Positions 12,695 to 26,069 of a stretch of DNA of 64,000 bases are shown here, piece by piece. The position numbers were made by a program, and so were the translations under genes. The notes under the pieces are model-generated. The model worked only from the letters and a program-made list of their open reading frames with translations. It had not been told where the DNA came from and ran no database searches. The number at the start of each line of letters is the position of its first letter. The stretch's first letter is position 1. The stretch comes from Orthonyx spaldingii (taxonomy: Eukaryota; Chordata; Aves; Passeriformes; Orthonychidae), in NCBI GenBank assembly GCA_013397795.1, contig VZTJ01002637.1, forward strand, positions 86,485 to 150,484, in the 5' to 3' direction.

Positions 12695-14560
12695 CCTATA
12701 AATTGGAGAACTCATGGTCTAGTCCTGTCTGCAACAATAAAATGCTAGTTGGAAGTTGAATCCTGACTATCTAACACATACTCTTTTAGAAGGTTCAGAC
12801 TTGCCAGGCAAGATTCTTTAACCCTAAGTTAAGTATATTTATTGATGAATACATAACTTTATATTGTATTGAAACAGAAATTTCTAGGTATAATTCTTTT
12901 TAAAGTAGAACTAATGTCTTAAATAGACCCTGTGACCTCAGCTATAGGTGTCACACTGCTCATGTTGAAAGTTACATATTATGAAAATCTCTCATTTTAT
13001 GACCAATAGAATTTAAAAGACATATGAATACCAAATCTATCATATAATAACAGATTATGTTTTAATAATAACTTTAAAAGGATGTAAAATGGGTTCATTA
13101 ATGGGAATGAGTTGGCAATCTCTCTCTGCTCCTGATTAAAAATGTTTTTACCTGTCAGTTAACATCATAATATGTTATTTTCATAATTTCAGAGAAGTTA
13201 CTTGTTTTTCCTGGAATATTTCTTATCTTTCAAAAACACTTTTTGAAATGTAAATTAAACAATATTTGAGAAATCAAGTGCAGTCTTTCAGAATTAAAAA
13301 GTATGAGTTTTTGCACTGTCATTTGTGTTACTTTCACCAAACTATTTTTTTCTGTGTGAAGGACTACAACAACAGATGCTGAGCAAAAATATTTCAGATG
13401 ATAGGACCTGAAAACAGAACAAACTAGTTTATTACTCACAGAAGCATCTCTGTCCAGTTCAGAAGTCCTTTTGATAGGTAGTGAGCTGTTATTCCACAGT
13501 GATAAAGCTGGGTTTAACCCAATCCTTTTCCAGGGATGTATTTGTCATTACTATAAATTGCAGCACCCCCACCTCACTTCTGAGAGAGTTTCCACCAGTT
13601 TTGTTTAGTTCTTACTGCAAAATGCAGTCAGACATAAGTCATATAATTTTTTCTGTGAGTTTGTGAAGAAGTCAAGCCCAGAACCAAATGTGAAGTCACT
13701 TTGACTTGTGGTACACCGTTAATTGTTTTTAAACTTCATAGTTGCTTAAAATGAGAGAAGGATTCAACTCTCAGAGACATATTTTGGAACAAACCTTAAG
13801 AATATGTCCTTTTTGGGATATGTATGAGAGCACACACTCTTAACACAGAGATTTGAGATACAATTCTTGCTGAGGTTTCATAGAGAACCACGTAGGTTCA
13901 TCACAGAGAGAGAAAACTAGTACAGACTCCTCCTTATTGCTGAAAAGGACAAGTATTTGGGGTAAACAATATTTAAGACTTCACCTGGATTTTGTTTCAA
14001 AGGAAATGGTAGTGTTTATTTCAGAATAATACTTGGAAATGTGCTAAATGTGAAAGTTAGGCAATAGAATTTGTGAACTGTCAGGGAACAAACTTATTTG
14101 AATATATAGAACCCTAGTGGGTTGCTTCCAAAAGCCTTTCTGTCTCTGCCATCCTTCCAATGCTTTTAATCTCTCCAAGCTGCCATGGAGTATTTTTCTA
14201 TTGCTAACTTACCTATCCAACAAGCATAGTTTTTGAAGGATAAAAGAAAGGCTGAACAAAATTGAAAACAATTTGAAGGATGTTTATTTTGGAAGATTTG
14301 GGAGGGTTTAACAAATTGCTGACAGTGTATCCATACATAATCCATTGCTTCCATGTGTAGACAACCTCTTTACATATCAGTTCATACAGTGAGGGGAATG
14401 GTTCCAGTCCCTGACAACGTAAAAGAGAGGTTAGAGATTTGGGAAGAGAAGATGCTCATAGAAGTCAGTTATTATGACTCCTCTTATGGAAAGACTGGAG
14501 AGCCTGATGGACCAAAACCAGAGAATGGTTGGTATGTGGTTTGTAAAAACTGTCTGATGC
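12695..14560. other. Unique-looking sequence with no recognised feature
   Basis: No repeat family or gene was recognised. The 90-codon frame at 14353-14625 ends in Ile/Leu/Phe-rich residues because it runs into the TTTA microsatellite. Its first about 65 residues have no motif I can name. I judge it non-coding. Confidence 0.5.
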
Positions 14561-14563
14561 CCA

Positions 14564-14620
14564 TTTTATTTATTTATTTATTTATTTATTTTATTTATTT
14601 ATTTTATTTATTTATTTTTA
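14564..14620 (+). repeat. TTTA tetranucleotide microsatellite
   Basis: A tandem TTTA array with occasional extra T, directly upstream of the CR1 copy. The duplicated block of the assembly begins in its last bases. Confidence 0.95.
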
Positions 14621-15105
14621 ATTAGGATTTCATACTGTCATTGCTTATTATTTACACTGGTGAGGCTGCACCTCGAGTACTGTGTCCAGTACTGTGTTCA
14701 GATTTTTTTCAAAAAAAATCTTGAAATGATGAAGAGTTTCCAGAGAAGGTCAGTGTAGCTGGTGAAGGGTCTAGAGAGTAAGTCCTATAAGGAGTGGCTG
14801 AAGAAGCTGGAGTTGTTTAGCCTGGAGAAGAGAAGGCTGAGGGGAAACCATATCACTCTCTNTAATTAGGATTTCATACTGTCATTGCTTATTATTTACA
14901 CTGGTGAGGCTGCACCTCGAGTACTGTGTCCAGTACTGTGTTCAGATTTTTTTCAAAAAAAATCTTGAAATGATGAAGAGTTTCCAGAGAAGGTCAGTGT
15001 AGCTGGTGAAGGGTCTAGAGAGTAAGTCCTATAAGGAGTGGCTGAAGAAGCTGGAGTTGTTTAGCCTGGAGAAGAGAAGGCTGAGGGGAAACCATATCAC
15101 TCTCT
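14619..15105. repeat. Exact 243-base direct duplication flanking a single N
   Basis: Bases 14619-14861 and 14863-15105 are identical by eye over all 243 positions and are separated by one N at 14862. The block includes the end of the TTTA region, a little flank and the first part of a CR1 element. An exact repeat of unrelated flank plus CR1, meeting at an N, is what two overlapping contig ends left unmerged would produce. The CR1 below should be read without the first copy. Confidence 0.95.
14862..14862. other. Single-base assembly gap
   Basis: One N at the junction of the two identical 243-base blocks. It marks a contig join rather than an uncertain base. Confidence 0.95.
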
Positions 15106-15418
15106 ACAACTGCCTGAAAGGAGATTGTAGCCAGGTAATGTTGACCTCTTCTCCCAGGCAACCAGCAACTGGACATGAGGACATAGACTCAAGCTGCAGC
15201 AGGGAAGATTCAGGTTGGACATCAAGAAGAATTTTTTCACTGCAGGGGTGGTCAGGCATTGGAACAGACTGTCCAGAGAGGTGGTAGAGTCACCATTCCT
15301 GAAAGTGTTGAAGAAACAACTGGACATGGTGCTTAGCTGACAAAGTGGTATTCAGTCAAAGGTTGGACATGATGATCTTAAAGGTCTTTTTCAAACTAAA
15401 TCATTCTGTGTTTCTGTT
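14894..15418 (+). mobile_element. CR1 LINE, 5'-truncated 3' end
   Basis: A plus-strand CR1 copy. The encoded stretch includes the end of CR1 ORF2: 'LFSLEKRRLRG' followed by 'HITLYNCLKGDCSQV' in the frame 15006-15287. The DNA continues with the typical 'gaagattcaggttggacatc' and 'ggtcaggcattggaacagac' blocks. It ends with 'ggttggacatgatgatctta', 'aaggtctttttcaaactaaa' and a degraded 'tcattctgtg' tail. CR1 elements insert 5'-truncated by target-primed reverse transcription, and this copy is dead. The 14650-14861 stretch is an artefactual second copy of its first part. Confidence 0.92.
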
Positions 15419-15419
15419 A

Positions 15420-18400
15420 TCGGAGTTCTTAATGACATAATTAAAACTACTTTTGTGTAACAATTATCCTGTGACATAAAATTTAAGTAATCTAAAACTA
15501 TGTCCCATGCATATACTAATTATAGTTCAGTAATGCATTTAAACAATAATAATTCAAAGATTTTTTTTTTTCATTTGCAATACTACTAATTTATTTTAAA
15601 ACTACAGTAAATGTAGCTGTCATTGCATAAAGTCTAAACATACTTTCACAGTTCCATCACTCAAATGTAATCACAAAAAGCCCAGAGTCAGAATTTCTTC
15701 ACTAATCATCGTTACAGAAAGAAATTACAAAAGCAGGCATTAACCAAACTCAAGCTTTTGGTGCCTGCTTGAGTTAAAACAGTTTATATCTTGAAAATAG
15801 CAATATTACTGTTATTCTGCACTGCCAGCTTTTACAATGGTATTTGCAGCTAATATCATCTAGACAATTTATCAAACAGTTGCGGAACAATATAGGGTCT
15901 GAAATTCTTTCACATTATCCTGATTTTTTTTCCCATTTTTTTCTCCTGCTTTATAGCACTGTTTAATTTGTTTGGTATTTGCATGATATTACTGAGATAA
16001 TGCCACATCTCTAAGACGAAATGTAGTAGTCTATACTGTCAGAATGACTTTTATCTAATTTAGGATGTAAAAACCTGTTTCTGTGAATAAATATATATCC
16101 CCCTCTGTGCTAAGGAGCAAGGTCACATCTACCAATGACATAATTAACTATCACAGGAAAATCCAGTAGAAAAAGTAAAATGTAAATTTTACTGTAAAAT
16201 AACTGGAAAGATAATTAACTTAATAAATTTCATCTGCAACTGTATGCATACATTAACATTTTGAAAATTACAGAGGTAATAAAAATACAGCAAATATCAT
16301 TCCCAAATGCAACAACAAGCCAAGCTTTATTTGATAATTATATTTTAACTACTGGGAATAAAATCATATTCTTGTAGGAAAGAAGATTTTCTAATGCATT
16401 TTCATTTCAAATGTGGGATAGTGATAATGTTACTACCTTCACTAAAACAGAATAAAGTTATGAAGCTCAGAGTTTTTCAGTAGATCAGCATTTTTACCTT
16501 TTCTAAGTTTGTAAAGGAAAAATTAAATTATATTCTCAACATGAAATTCCACTGAAAGTAGGGGAACCAGACATAAATTTGTTACGTTTTATAAATTGGA
16601 ATATACGAAATCTCCAGCAGCTATGCCAAACTCCTGAGGCTAAATTCCAGAGAAAGAAAAACACAGCTATTTTCTCTTATAAGCAGGTTTTGCAGGGATA
16701 ATTTTATGGGAATTAAATAGACTACATTCAAAATAGTCTTTGTCTATCTAGGTAATGCATTACTGTTCTCAAATCATCTCAGATATAGCAGATTGAGATT
16801 TTAAATTGAAAGGTGTGGATCTCAAAAGAAGACTCAGAAAATGAAGACAAATCATTCAGACTAGTCATTTGCATGCCATTACATATATGATTTCCAAAAT
16901 AGTACTTTAAAACTATTTTCTGTTTTGAGGTTTTTATTGACACGCCAATACATGAATCAAAGAAAACACTAATTTGTCAAAAATTGTAATTGAATTGAAA
17001 TGGTCTTCTGTGACCTTTCCTTTATTTCATTTCTTAAGAATGCTGAAATTTTCATGCAGATGTCAGCATATGTTAAATATATGCAGTTGAATTCAGCAAG
17101 AAACTTCTTTTATTTTTCAATATGATTGCTTTTAGCAAAATATGCTAAAGAAAGCATCTTTCCTAAGATTCTTCAAAGGTTTAATAGTAGAGGGAAGAGC
17201 TATTGTGGAGGGAGATTGTCCTTTTTCCTGACCCATAAATACCTTTCATTTTTCACCTGATCTTGGTCACATTACAGGTATGTATTCGTCATTTAAAAGA
17301 CAACATTGTCCATTCCTATGACCAACATTTTCTTAAGGAACAAAATAATAAGCTTTCATCATTTTTTTACTCGGTTGTCACAATTATCTGAAATGAGAAC
17401 CATTGAAAAAAAACCCCAACATATTATATATAAACATATGTATTTTTTGTCAGTTGTACTGGCTGACAGCTGACTCTTGCCATCTTATGGAAAAGGTCCA
17501 TGCCCTTGGAAAGTGTCCACTGAAACTTTGGAAGTGAAAGACAGTGTACTTCAGGTGATTATCTCTCAGTCTTTGCATACAAGAGATGGAGATCTGTTAC
17601 TCAATGGTTGTTCTGTATGTAGATCCATGTGAAAATATCTGGTTTAATAGCTTTAGGAGCTATTAAGAGCTTTTAACCTCTTTATTACTTTGGTTCCAAG
17701 GGAAACTATGACGAAAACAATATAGAAGGATCACTTAACAGAAAATGTAGTCACTTTACTGTATTTGTTACAGGATTAATATAATCCAATTTAGTTTCCC
17801 TTTTTTCTGAAATAATTCATTATTATGTGTAACTATTTTTGAAACTTGTATATGTGAGCTGCTAAGAGGAACAGTTGAATGCAATTAGCTGGTCAGCCAT
17901 ATTTTTGACCTCATTTCATGGGCATTTGGAGTAGAAAAGTTTAGGCTACATAATTCTTAGGAAACACTGAGTTGGTATTATGGAACACAATGCCAAAAGT
18001 ATACCAGTAACCAAAATCTCCCTTCAGCTGACTTTCAATTGCATAGACACATAGTACTCTCACAGGAAATAGGGTGAGTGATAACAGAGCACTGATGAAG
18101 AATGGGTGGATCAGTGTCTGAAAAGAAAAAAGTACTTTGAAGAGGTAAATGCTATGTGGGAGGAGCTAAAAAACCAAAAGCATTAACCACAAAGCCTGGG
18201 CAATCAAACAGCAGTCACAGGTCCAAGATCCTCATACCTTACAGAAAGGAATTTCTGTTGCAGTAGCAAAAAATTTGTAAAGGCAACAAATCATGATTTT
18301 TTAATGCTGGGTTCAAGATAATTTTCTTTCATCTTAACAAAAGAAGAGTTTATTTTAAGATGTCAGACTTTTCCATGTTATTAACAACCCCAAAAGGAAT

Positions 18401-20305
18401 GAAGATGGGCTTAAAATTTTCATTCAGAAAGGTCCTGTCTGTAATTTGTTCATGTCTAATTACACATAAATTACCATAGCCTTCATTTCAATACATGAGC
18501 AATGGTTTCTTTCCTGATCTCAGGTAATAAAATATATCCTACCTAATTTACCTTATCACCTGAACTAATATTGCTATTGTTCATGAGCTTATAAAGTGGG
18601 ACTGGACAGCCACAATGAATGTCTGTGTGCTGAAATGTTCAATAAACTGCCCACTATCAATTATTTTCTTCCCTTCCAAATATGTTTTACAGTTTGACTG
18701 AAAAACCCCCACTGTTATGATTGCCTTTTATTTTTTTATCCAAATATCATCAGGAATTAGAAATCTTCTATAATATAGTAACTACTTCTATCCCCTTACA
18801 AATGTCCTGCTTGTCTGTAACAGATAAAGTAACAGTCATCATTAAACAGTCAGAGTTTTCTCTGACCTTTTTTTGGCTCCCTGAGCACTAAAATTATTTG
18901 ACCAATCAGTTGTGCTTATGTAAAATGTCAATGCTTACAGTTTGAACTAAACATCTCTTTGATAGCAGAAGGTCCTTCTCACCAGGAGTGGCCTCATTGT
19001 GTGTAGCACTGAGCAGTGGCAGCACAGATTGTCGACATTATTGAAAGTAAGTGATAACAGAGATAATAGGGAAAGTAGAACAACAATGTCCTTTAAGAAA
19101 TAGATTTTGTACTGCACTGTAGCAAACAAGGAAGGTGTGAATCTATGCATCATACACCCTCTCTAGATTATGTTGGAATCAGCTAATCCAAAGTATAAAC
19201 ACTCATCTCGCCCTACTCTCCGGATTACCTCAGTAGACAAGAAGTAATCTAAGACATGTAGTGCAAGTTCAGCATATTTTCAAGGAAATATTTGTTGCAC
19301 CACTTAACAAGAACCCAAATAAATCCTACATTTCTGCTTATATTTCATTTAGACTTCTACAAATTGAAAGGAATTGGCAATTATGAGAAGAATGAGACCA
19401 TATGAAAATCAGTTGAAGGCAGAACTGAAGGAAAAAACTGCCTTTAATAGTGTTTATGTAGGGCACTGTGATAACACATAAACTATAGAGAATAACACTT
19501 TCTCAGATGAGTAGTATAAGAACTTTTCCTAAGACCCTCCACTTAACTCCCTTGCAATATGGGAATATAGAAAAAGTGTCTCTGCACTGATTTTTTCTCT
19601 GAACTGATTTTTTCAGGTGTACCCTGAGGATTATTTCTGGTTTTACTGTGTTCTACATAAATAATTTTATGCTTCATTGTGTTTTGAGTGCCTTTTTAAA
19701 GAAATACTTTGTGAAATAAAAAGAACTTTATAATAGACATTGATCAGGAAAAGAAGGTATGGCAATTGCATTTTGCTTCATTTTGCATTGTGTACTTTAA
19801 TGCCTCCTAGTATTGTCACAGTTTCAGATTCTAAAATATAAAAAGTCACAAGTGAAAAAGACAGCTTTTAAAATTTATTTTTATTAATCTAAAACTTCAC
19901 AACAATTTGAAAGTCATTCACAATTAATTGTGTTAAGGACAGAAATGGCAGACTTTTCCATATTTATCTTAGCAATTAGCAGAGAATTTGAAGTGCAGGG
20001 TTTTGCTTGTTCTTTACGTTTAAGTATCCATGCAGTAGGTAAGTTCATATTTTATCTAAATTGCTCTGCTTATGTTCAGTAACAAATGTTTGAGCCAGAA
20101 AAATGGCATGAGTGTGGCTAAAGGAAACATGAAAAATGAAATAAACCTAAGAAAAAAAGTCAACTTTGCTCAGGAAAGAAAATGGAAATACAAATATTTA
20201 GTCCATCAAAAATATATAGAAAAGAGTATTGGATGCATGAAAGTACAAAATATTCTGGTTTGGAAGACTTTAAAGTTAAACTTGCTTAACCTGCTTTTAT
20301 TTACA
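15420..20305. other. AT-rich sequence with no recognised feature
   Basis: Nearly 5 kb without a recognisable gene or repeat on either strand. Minor items are a 13-base T run near 15560 and scattered short A runs. No open frame over about 70 codons looks protein-like. Confidence 0.55.
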
Positions 20306-20309
20306 TTAG

Positions 20310-20964
20310 TGGTGGTACTGGTGGAGGAAAAACTGGACATGAGCCATCAATGTGTGCTTTCAGCCCGAAAAGTCATCTGTATGCTAGGCTGCATCAAAAG
20401 AAACATAGCTGGTAGGTTAAGGGAGGTGATTCTGCCCCTCCACTCCACTCTGGTGAGACCCAACACAGAGTACAGCATCCAGCTCTGGTGCTTTCAGTAC
20501 AAGAAACACATGGACCTGTTGGAGCAGGTCCAGAGGAGGGAGACAAAAGTGATGAAAGGGTTGAAACACCTCTCCTGTGAAGATAGGTGAAGAGAGTTGG
20601 AATTGTTCAGTCTGAAAAAGAGAAGACTCCCAGAAGACTTGAGGAAGGATTATAGGAAAGATGGGGACAACTTTTTTAGTAGGGCCCATTGGAATAGGAC
20701 AAGGGGTAATTATTTTAAACTAGAAGAGGGGAGATTTAAACTAGATAAAGGAATAATTACCAGTAAGGGTGTTCAAACACTGAAACAGGTTTTCCAGAGA
20801 GGTGGTAGCTACCCCATCCCTGGAAACGCTTAAGATCGGATTGGAAAGGGCTCTGAACAACCCTATCTAGTTGGAGGTGTCCCTGTCCATGGCAGGTGGT
20901 TGAACTAGATGTCTTTTGAATTCCTTTACAACCCAAACCATTCTATGATTCCATGATTCTATAA
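20310..20964 (+). mobile_element. CR1 LINE with ORF2 C-terminal remnant and 3' end
   Basis: The frame at about 20310-20590 encodes a recognisable CR1 ORF2 C-terminus. It has 'VICMLGCIKRNIAGRLREVI', then 'LPLHSTLVRPNTEYSIQLW' and 'LLEQVQRRETKVMKGLKHLS', ending in a stop at 20588-20590. The same frame is open upstream from 20072 but that part is not CR1-like. Downstream, 'ttccagagaggtggtagcta' and 'ggaggtgtccctgtccatgg' lead to a 3' end of 'aacccaaaccattctatgat' plus two more 'attct' units. There is no endonuclease domain and only the region past the reverse transcriptase core, so the copy is immobile. Minus-strand frames here (20417-20689) are antisense shadows. Confidence 0.95.
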
Positions 20965-20969
20965 ATCTT

Positions 20970-23145
20970 CTACACAGCAACCCAAAACATTAAACAATTT
21001 TCAGCTGTATGTTTATAATGGTGCATAGATTATTATTTTATGAAAACTTGAATGAGTAGTGTGCTTGAAAAGGGACTGTCAGAGAGTAATCATCTACAAC
21101 ATCCCCAAAATATGCACTAACTGATGGAGACTGCAAGATCTGCATTTATTTTCATTAGGACAAAAGACTGCAGCTGTCTCTGAATTGAATGAAGCTTGGC
21201 TGCTATAATGAAAAAAATGTTTTCCACCATTCCATTAAAGACTCTCCCACCACACCCTCCCACTAATAAACACCTTTGCAAGATGCTTCATGTAAGACTT
21301 CTGCTTTGTTACAACACATAGTTTTGTCATTTAGTGTTTGCAAATATTTAGAGATGCTTATTTTTATAACCTGAAACAGCCTTAAAATTGTCAGAAGTTG
21401 ATTAAGTATTTCAATTGACTTATTTTTTTTCTTAAAGACATGTCTGGGTTTTTTTGAGGAATCTTGACCATTATTGTGGGAATTTTCTTAGGTTTATTGG
21501 ATGTGGAGTGTGCATCAGCCAGTTGCCAGCTGGGTGAGAATATTATAAATGCAATTTTTTTGGAATATATTTTTAATTATTAGTCTTGCTATAAGTCTAA
21601 TTCTTAGCTTATATGCACCAAGAGATAAAGACAAACCTTTTATTTCAGTTTTTTTCTGTTGTAACCCAGTGATTTAAGTGTGGTGATCAGTAGTCAACAA
21701 AGCTATAACTAGTAGAACAATGTAGCCTGATATTCGTACAGTACTTGTCACAGTGAGTAATGTCATGGTGTAAAACTGAAATGATGACTAATGAAAATAA
21801 TTGCAAGTGCTTTCAGTTCAATAAAAACCAGAAGAGAACATTAGAAAATAAAAACAACACAAAAAACATTTAGCTGCTTCCCCGAGGCATGACCATCTCT
21901 GCTGAGGGTCCCAGCAGCACCCTGCTGGTCCTTTGAAGATGACTGAAACAAACTGTGTCCAGCACAGGACAGACCCTATTTCTCCTCACAGAGGCCACCC
22001 CTTCAGCTCTCATGTCCAGCACCTTCCCTAAGGTGCACGAAGTACTTATAAGCAACATAATCTTAACTATTTTCAGTGAATACATAAAATTACATATTTG
22101 AAGAAAAATATATCTGTCAATGGTAGTCAATGAAAGGAACCAAAGGATGCTTTTAAATTATTTCAAGGGATACAAATAATGCCTAGTAATGAATAAATAA
22201 ACATTTGTTATTCTGAATCCTATCAGATGTACAAAACTTTATTTTGGTTTTATTGAATAATATTTAATTTTTTTATTCATATAAAAGTTTCACAGCACAT
22301 TCCTGAGTTTCCACAGCCAAGCTAATACTAACGTGCCAAAAGCATGTTCAAACAATAGGAGTCGACTTTGCAATTTGTTTCAGGTTTTTTTTTTTCTAGT
22401 TTGTGTCAGGAATCCATATATTAATTCAATGGTATAGACTGTTCTCAAAGCAAGGAAGACTAGAGTTGAGATAACTCAATTTTTCCATTCATATCTGCCT
22501 TCTGACTTATCAGCTTGGAATCATTAAAAAAAAAAAAATCTTAAAAATCGTTTCTGCCATACCACTGCACACAATCTTTGATATATAAATATAATGACTG
22601 TCATGACTGTTTCTTTGAGAGATGCCTCAGTTGTTTCATATCTTGAATATATGCAAGCATGAAAATGAGCATTTTTCCTTCATACAGACCATTTTCATTC
22701 ACCAATACACAGCAGGAATATTTTCAGCCAAAAATCACTAAAATTATGTTTGCACAGTTACAGTAACTTAGAGGCACATTTATCTAAACAAGTTTGATTT
22801 GGTAGGAGATACCTACATCCAAGGGACTCTTAGTAGGTTTCCTTTACAGTCGATGGAGAGACTGGTATTTTAGGCTAAGGTGAATTATGCACTAAAGCTA
22901 CACATCTATCAAAGGGCAAACTTATCTCCATTTAAAAGGTGCCTCTTTCTGTCCACTGAGTTGTAAAGGGAGCCTAGAGAGGCTAAATCACATGTAGACC
23001 TATAAACTCTAGGACTGAAGGAAGTGTTTGACCAAATGTTAGAGTTTCACTTTAGGATGGAATAATACCTCCCTAGGCACCATTGATAACCAGAACACAA
23101 TTCAGTTTTTCAGTAATAACTCATCATGGTTATTTCACATCACTG
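20970..23145. other. Unique-looking sequence with no recognised feature
   Basis: No repeat or gene was recognised. A slightly GC-richer patch at 21880-22030 underlies an 86-codon minus frame (21870-22130) that has no recognisable domain. T and A runs lie near 22387 and 22526. Confidence 0.5.
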
Positions 23146-23150
23146 GATAT

Positions 23151-23430
23151 CAGAGAATTACAGAATTATTGAGATTGAAAGTGACCTCTGGAAGTCATCT
23201 TGTCCAAAAGCCCTGCTCAGGCAGGGCCACCTAGAACTGGTTGTCCAGAACCACATCCAAATAACTTTTGAATAGTTCCAATGAGGGAGATTCCACAACT
23301 TCTCTGAGCAACCTGTGCCAATCTTGTCAACCTTACAGTAAAAAATGTTTCCTGATGTTCAGTTTGTGTTTCTGTTTGTACCCTGTGTGTTTTGTCCTGT
23401 CACTGAGCATCACTTGAAAAGCTCTGGGAA
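23151..23430 (-). mobile_element. CR1 LINE fragment, minus strand
   Basis: Read on the plus strand, the piece runs in reverse-complement CR1 order. It begins 'agagaattacagaattattg', then 'gtgacctctggaagtcatct' and 'ccctgctcaggcagggccac'. It continues 'gagattccacaacttctctg', 'agcaacctgtgcca' and, after a diverged stretch, 'tttgtcctgtcactgagcat'. This is the 3' part of CR1 with no coding potential. It is clearly more diverged than the copies at 55 or 60 kb, suggesting an older insertion. Confidence 0.9.
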
Positions 23431-23434
23431 ATGG

Positions 23435-25770
23435 AAAGAAAATTCACTGCTACAAAAGTGCAGCCTTACCTGTAACAGTTTTTCTGTCACTTGGTATCCT
23501 AAGGCCAGTGATCTGGCACAATTTAGACAAAAAAATCATGCACAGCATGTGTATTTGTGTGTGTTACTGTACATGCTTAAGGTTAACTGAAAAAAAAAAG
23601 AATAAGAGAAATCATATGTGTAAAGAAATGACAAGAATAACATGATTCTTTATTCATGACTCAGAGAAGTGAACAAAATAGGAAGAAACTCAGCAAAGTT
23701 AAATTTAGACAGGGATGAAATCTTACAATGCTATGGCTCCTGGAGAGCCAAGACACATACTGACACTGTTTGACCCCACTGCTTGGAGTGTTCTACAGAT
23801 ACTGGAGAATAGGCATATTATGCTATGAATATCAAAAACCACACTGTGGATGATAATGCTTCCTTGTTTCCTAAAATAACCTTTATTTCCTTTTTTTACC
23901 AAGAGCCTGATGTGTTTAAATCAGTCTTACTTGTAACTAAAGCAATATGATTTGGAAATTGGCTAGAAATACTGATAAAGGCATCTCGTCCTTTGCTTTA
24001 CTCTGTAAAAGCAGTTTCTATACTCAGAAATACTGTTTGAAAGAGATGAATGGACATATTAACTGGACATGAAAGACAGGTCAAGACTAAATTGCATGGC
24101 CAGAAACCACAGAAACAGGTAATATCCAAACAGAGAAAAAAGTCCCACAAAAATGTGACAAAATGTGACCACAGTCTGCAGAACATCATGTTTAATTTTG
24201 TCCTTAAATGGTTGTAAAGAACTTTAGTACAGCTGAAAAAGAAAAGCTATGCCATATACAAATAAACACAGAACTGAGCCCTACATTAATAAATTAACAG
24301 AAGCTTAACAATCAATATGTAGAAGCAACTAAAATTTACTGATTCATCTTCTTACCCTACCTACTGTAAGGGACAGCAAATTACTTGCCACTACAGAAGT
24401 AATTGAAGAGAATATTGTGGATAATGTCTAAGATAATCAATATCCTTAGGATAAGATACTACCACAGGGGCACATGAAATCACACAACCACCTTCTCTCT
24501 TACATCTTGATTCTACAAATAGGTAGGATGTGATTGCTGAGTCACTACTTTGCAAAAGAATGCGTTGAGCCTCTAATGTAGTAATGATCTAAAAATATTC
24601 AGTATAGAGCCTTAGGCAAGAAGCTGATGGCATGCCACAAGTAGGACCTGCAAGGAACCATGAGCTTGCTAATACTCTTCTTTGAGTGAGTGATGTTAAA
24701 CTGTTGACTGACCGTCACCATCTTCAGACAGTCTGCTACTGAGTGAGACTGTGCCCTGCAATTTATCTTTGATGTTTTGTCTGATCTCATCTATAACACA
24801 TCATGGTATTGACTCTGTCAAAATGATGATGGCAAATAGCGTTCACCAGGAAACATTGCACGTGATTTTGCAAAAATTACATGTTACTCTAACTTAATGG
24901 GAAACAATGGGAACTGCAAAAACTGCACAGGGGAATAAATCACTGCTGGTGAATCTGGCAGGAAAGTTGATTTTCTTCTTCCTCCGAAACGTTGACACAC
25001 TTCTCTTTGCCATTGAAATATTGGCAAAAAACTTTAACAGATAGAAGGAAAACACAACAAAAAATTCCCTGTAAGTTATCCTGCTACACTACTGGAGAAA
25101 AGACAGCAAAAAAATTATGTCTCAGCAAAGAAAGAATCATTAGAGGAGGGTAGTAGTTATCACTTAAAAGATCTTTTGCTGAAGGGCTAAAACTACATAG
25201 TACAAAAAAGAAATTAAACTTCTCTGTGTCTTATCAGCTACAGTGTATCACCCCTGTCTGTTGCACCCTGTTTTTTGACTCTATTGTGCAGCATGGTGGT
25301 TTAGTTATTATTTCTTTTTTCTCCTTCCCATTTTCCTAACAGAAAAGTAGACATTGTGATATCCCATGAGTTGCTGTCCTGCACAAGAGACTTTCTGAGG
25401 CTATGGTTGTTTATCTCATTTCAAATACTACGTATAACTGTAAAGAATTCCTGTCCCACATGCCAACCTTTCCTCTCCCATACTTCAGATTTTTAAAAAT
25501 ATTGCATTTCCCACTTAGTCTTTTTATACAGTCCAATAATAGATGATTTAATTTTTCTTTCACTGAAGAAAATGAACATCTATAGACATTTAGAAATGTT
25601 CTCCTCTTCTGGAGAACAGATTATGAGAAAATTTGAGAGTTCTATAATAGATAAAGGTACTTTCAATCTTTAAGGAAAACTAATTACTTCCTCCCCTGTA
25701 AAATAGCTGAATCATAAGAATAGCTAACACATGGCAGAACACATGTTGGCACATGAAAAGAAATAAAGCA
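23435..25770. other. Unique-looking sequence with no recognised feature
   Basis: Nothing supportable on either strand. The short open frames here (23998-24189 and 24599-24790, both minus) carry no recognisable motif. Confidence 0.5.
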
Positions 25771-25773
25771 AAA

Positions 25774-25774
<1 letters not shown>

Positions 25775-25804
<30 letters not shown>

Positions 25805-25829
25805 CCTNAAAAAGAAAAGAAAAGGACCT
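25775..25829. repeat. Poly-A tract with a one-base gap and a short duplicated overlap
   Basis: A 27-base A run (25775-25801) leads into 'ggacct', a single N at 25808, more A-rich sequence, then 'aaaaggacct' again at 25820-25829. The 10-base word on the left (25798-25807) is repeated on the right, which suggests an unmerged contig join in a homopolymer. Confidence 0.85.
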
Positions 25830-25884
25830 CCTAGGAGAACAAGACAATGAGCCTCAGATGTAAAAATGATTTGATGAGACAGGA

Positions 25885-26065
25885 TTCATAGAATCATGGA
25901 ATGATTTGGATTAGAAGGGACCTTAGAGACTATCTAGTTCCAAACACCTTTCATTGACAGAGACTTCTTCAACTAGACCATGTTGCTCAGGGCCCTGTCA
26001 AACTTGATCATGAACACTTCCAGGAATGGGGCATCCACAGCTTCTCTGGAAAACACAGTGAAACA
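25885..26065 (-). mobile_element. CR1 LINE 3' fragment, minus strand
   Basis: The plus strand reads 'ttcatagaatcatggaatga', then 'gaagggaccttagagactat' and 'ctagttccaaacacctttca'. It continues 'tgttgctcagggccctgtca', 'acacttccaggaatggggca' and 'tccacagcttctctg'. This is the reverse complement of the CR1 3' end in the correct order. It stops abruptly near 26065, where the usual 'gcaacctgtgccagtg' block is missing, so it is truncated at its 5' side. Confidence 0.95.
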
Positions 26066-26069
26066 AAAC

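Noticed and set aside
11935..12759. Four long open frames of about 246-274 codons on both strands
   Set aside because: They consist mostly of unknown residues from the 518-base N gap plus simple-repeat peptide, so they are not genes.
20072..20590. 172-codon plus frame as a possible host gene
   Set aside because: Its second half is the CR1 ORF2 C-terminus and its first half is AT-rich Lys/Asn-rich sequence with no domain.
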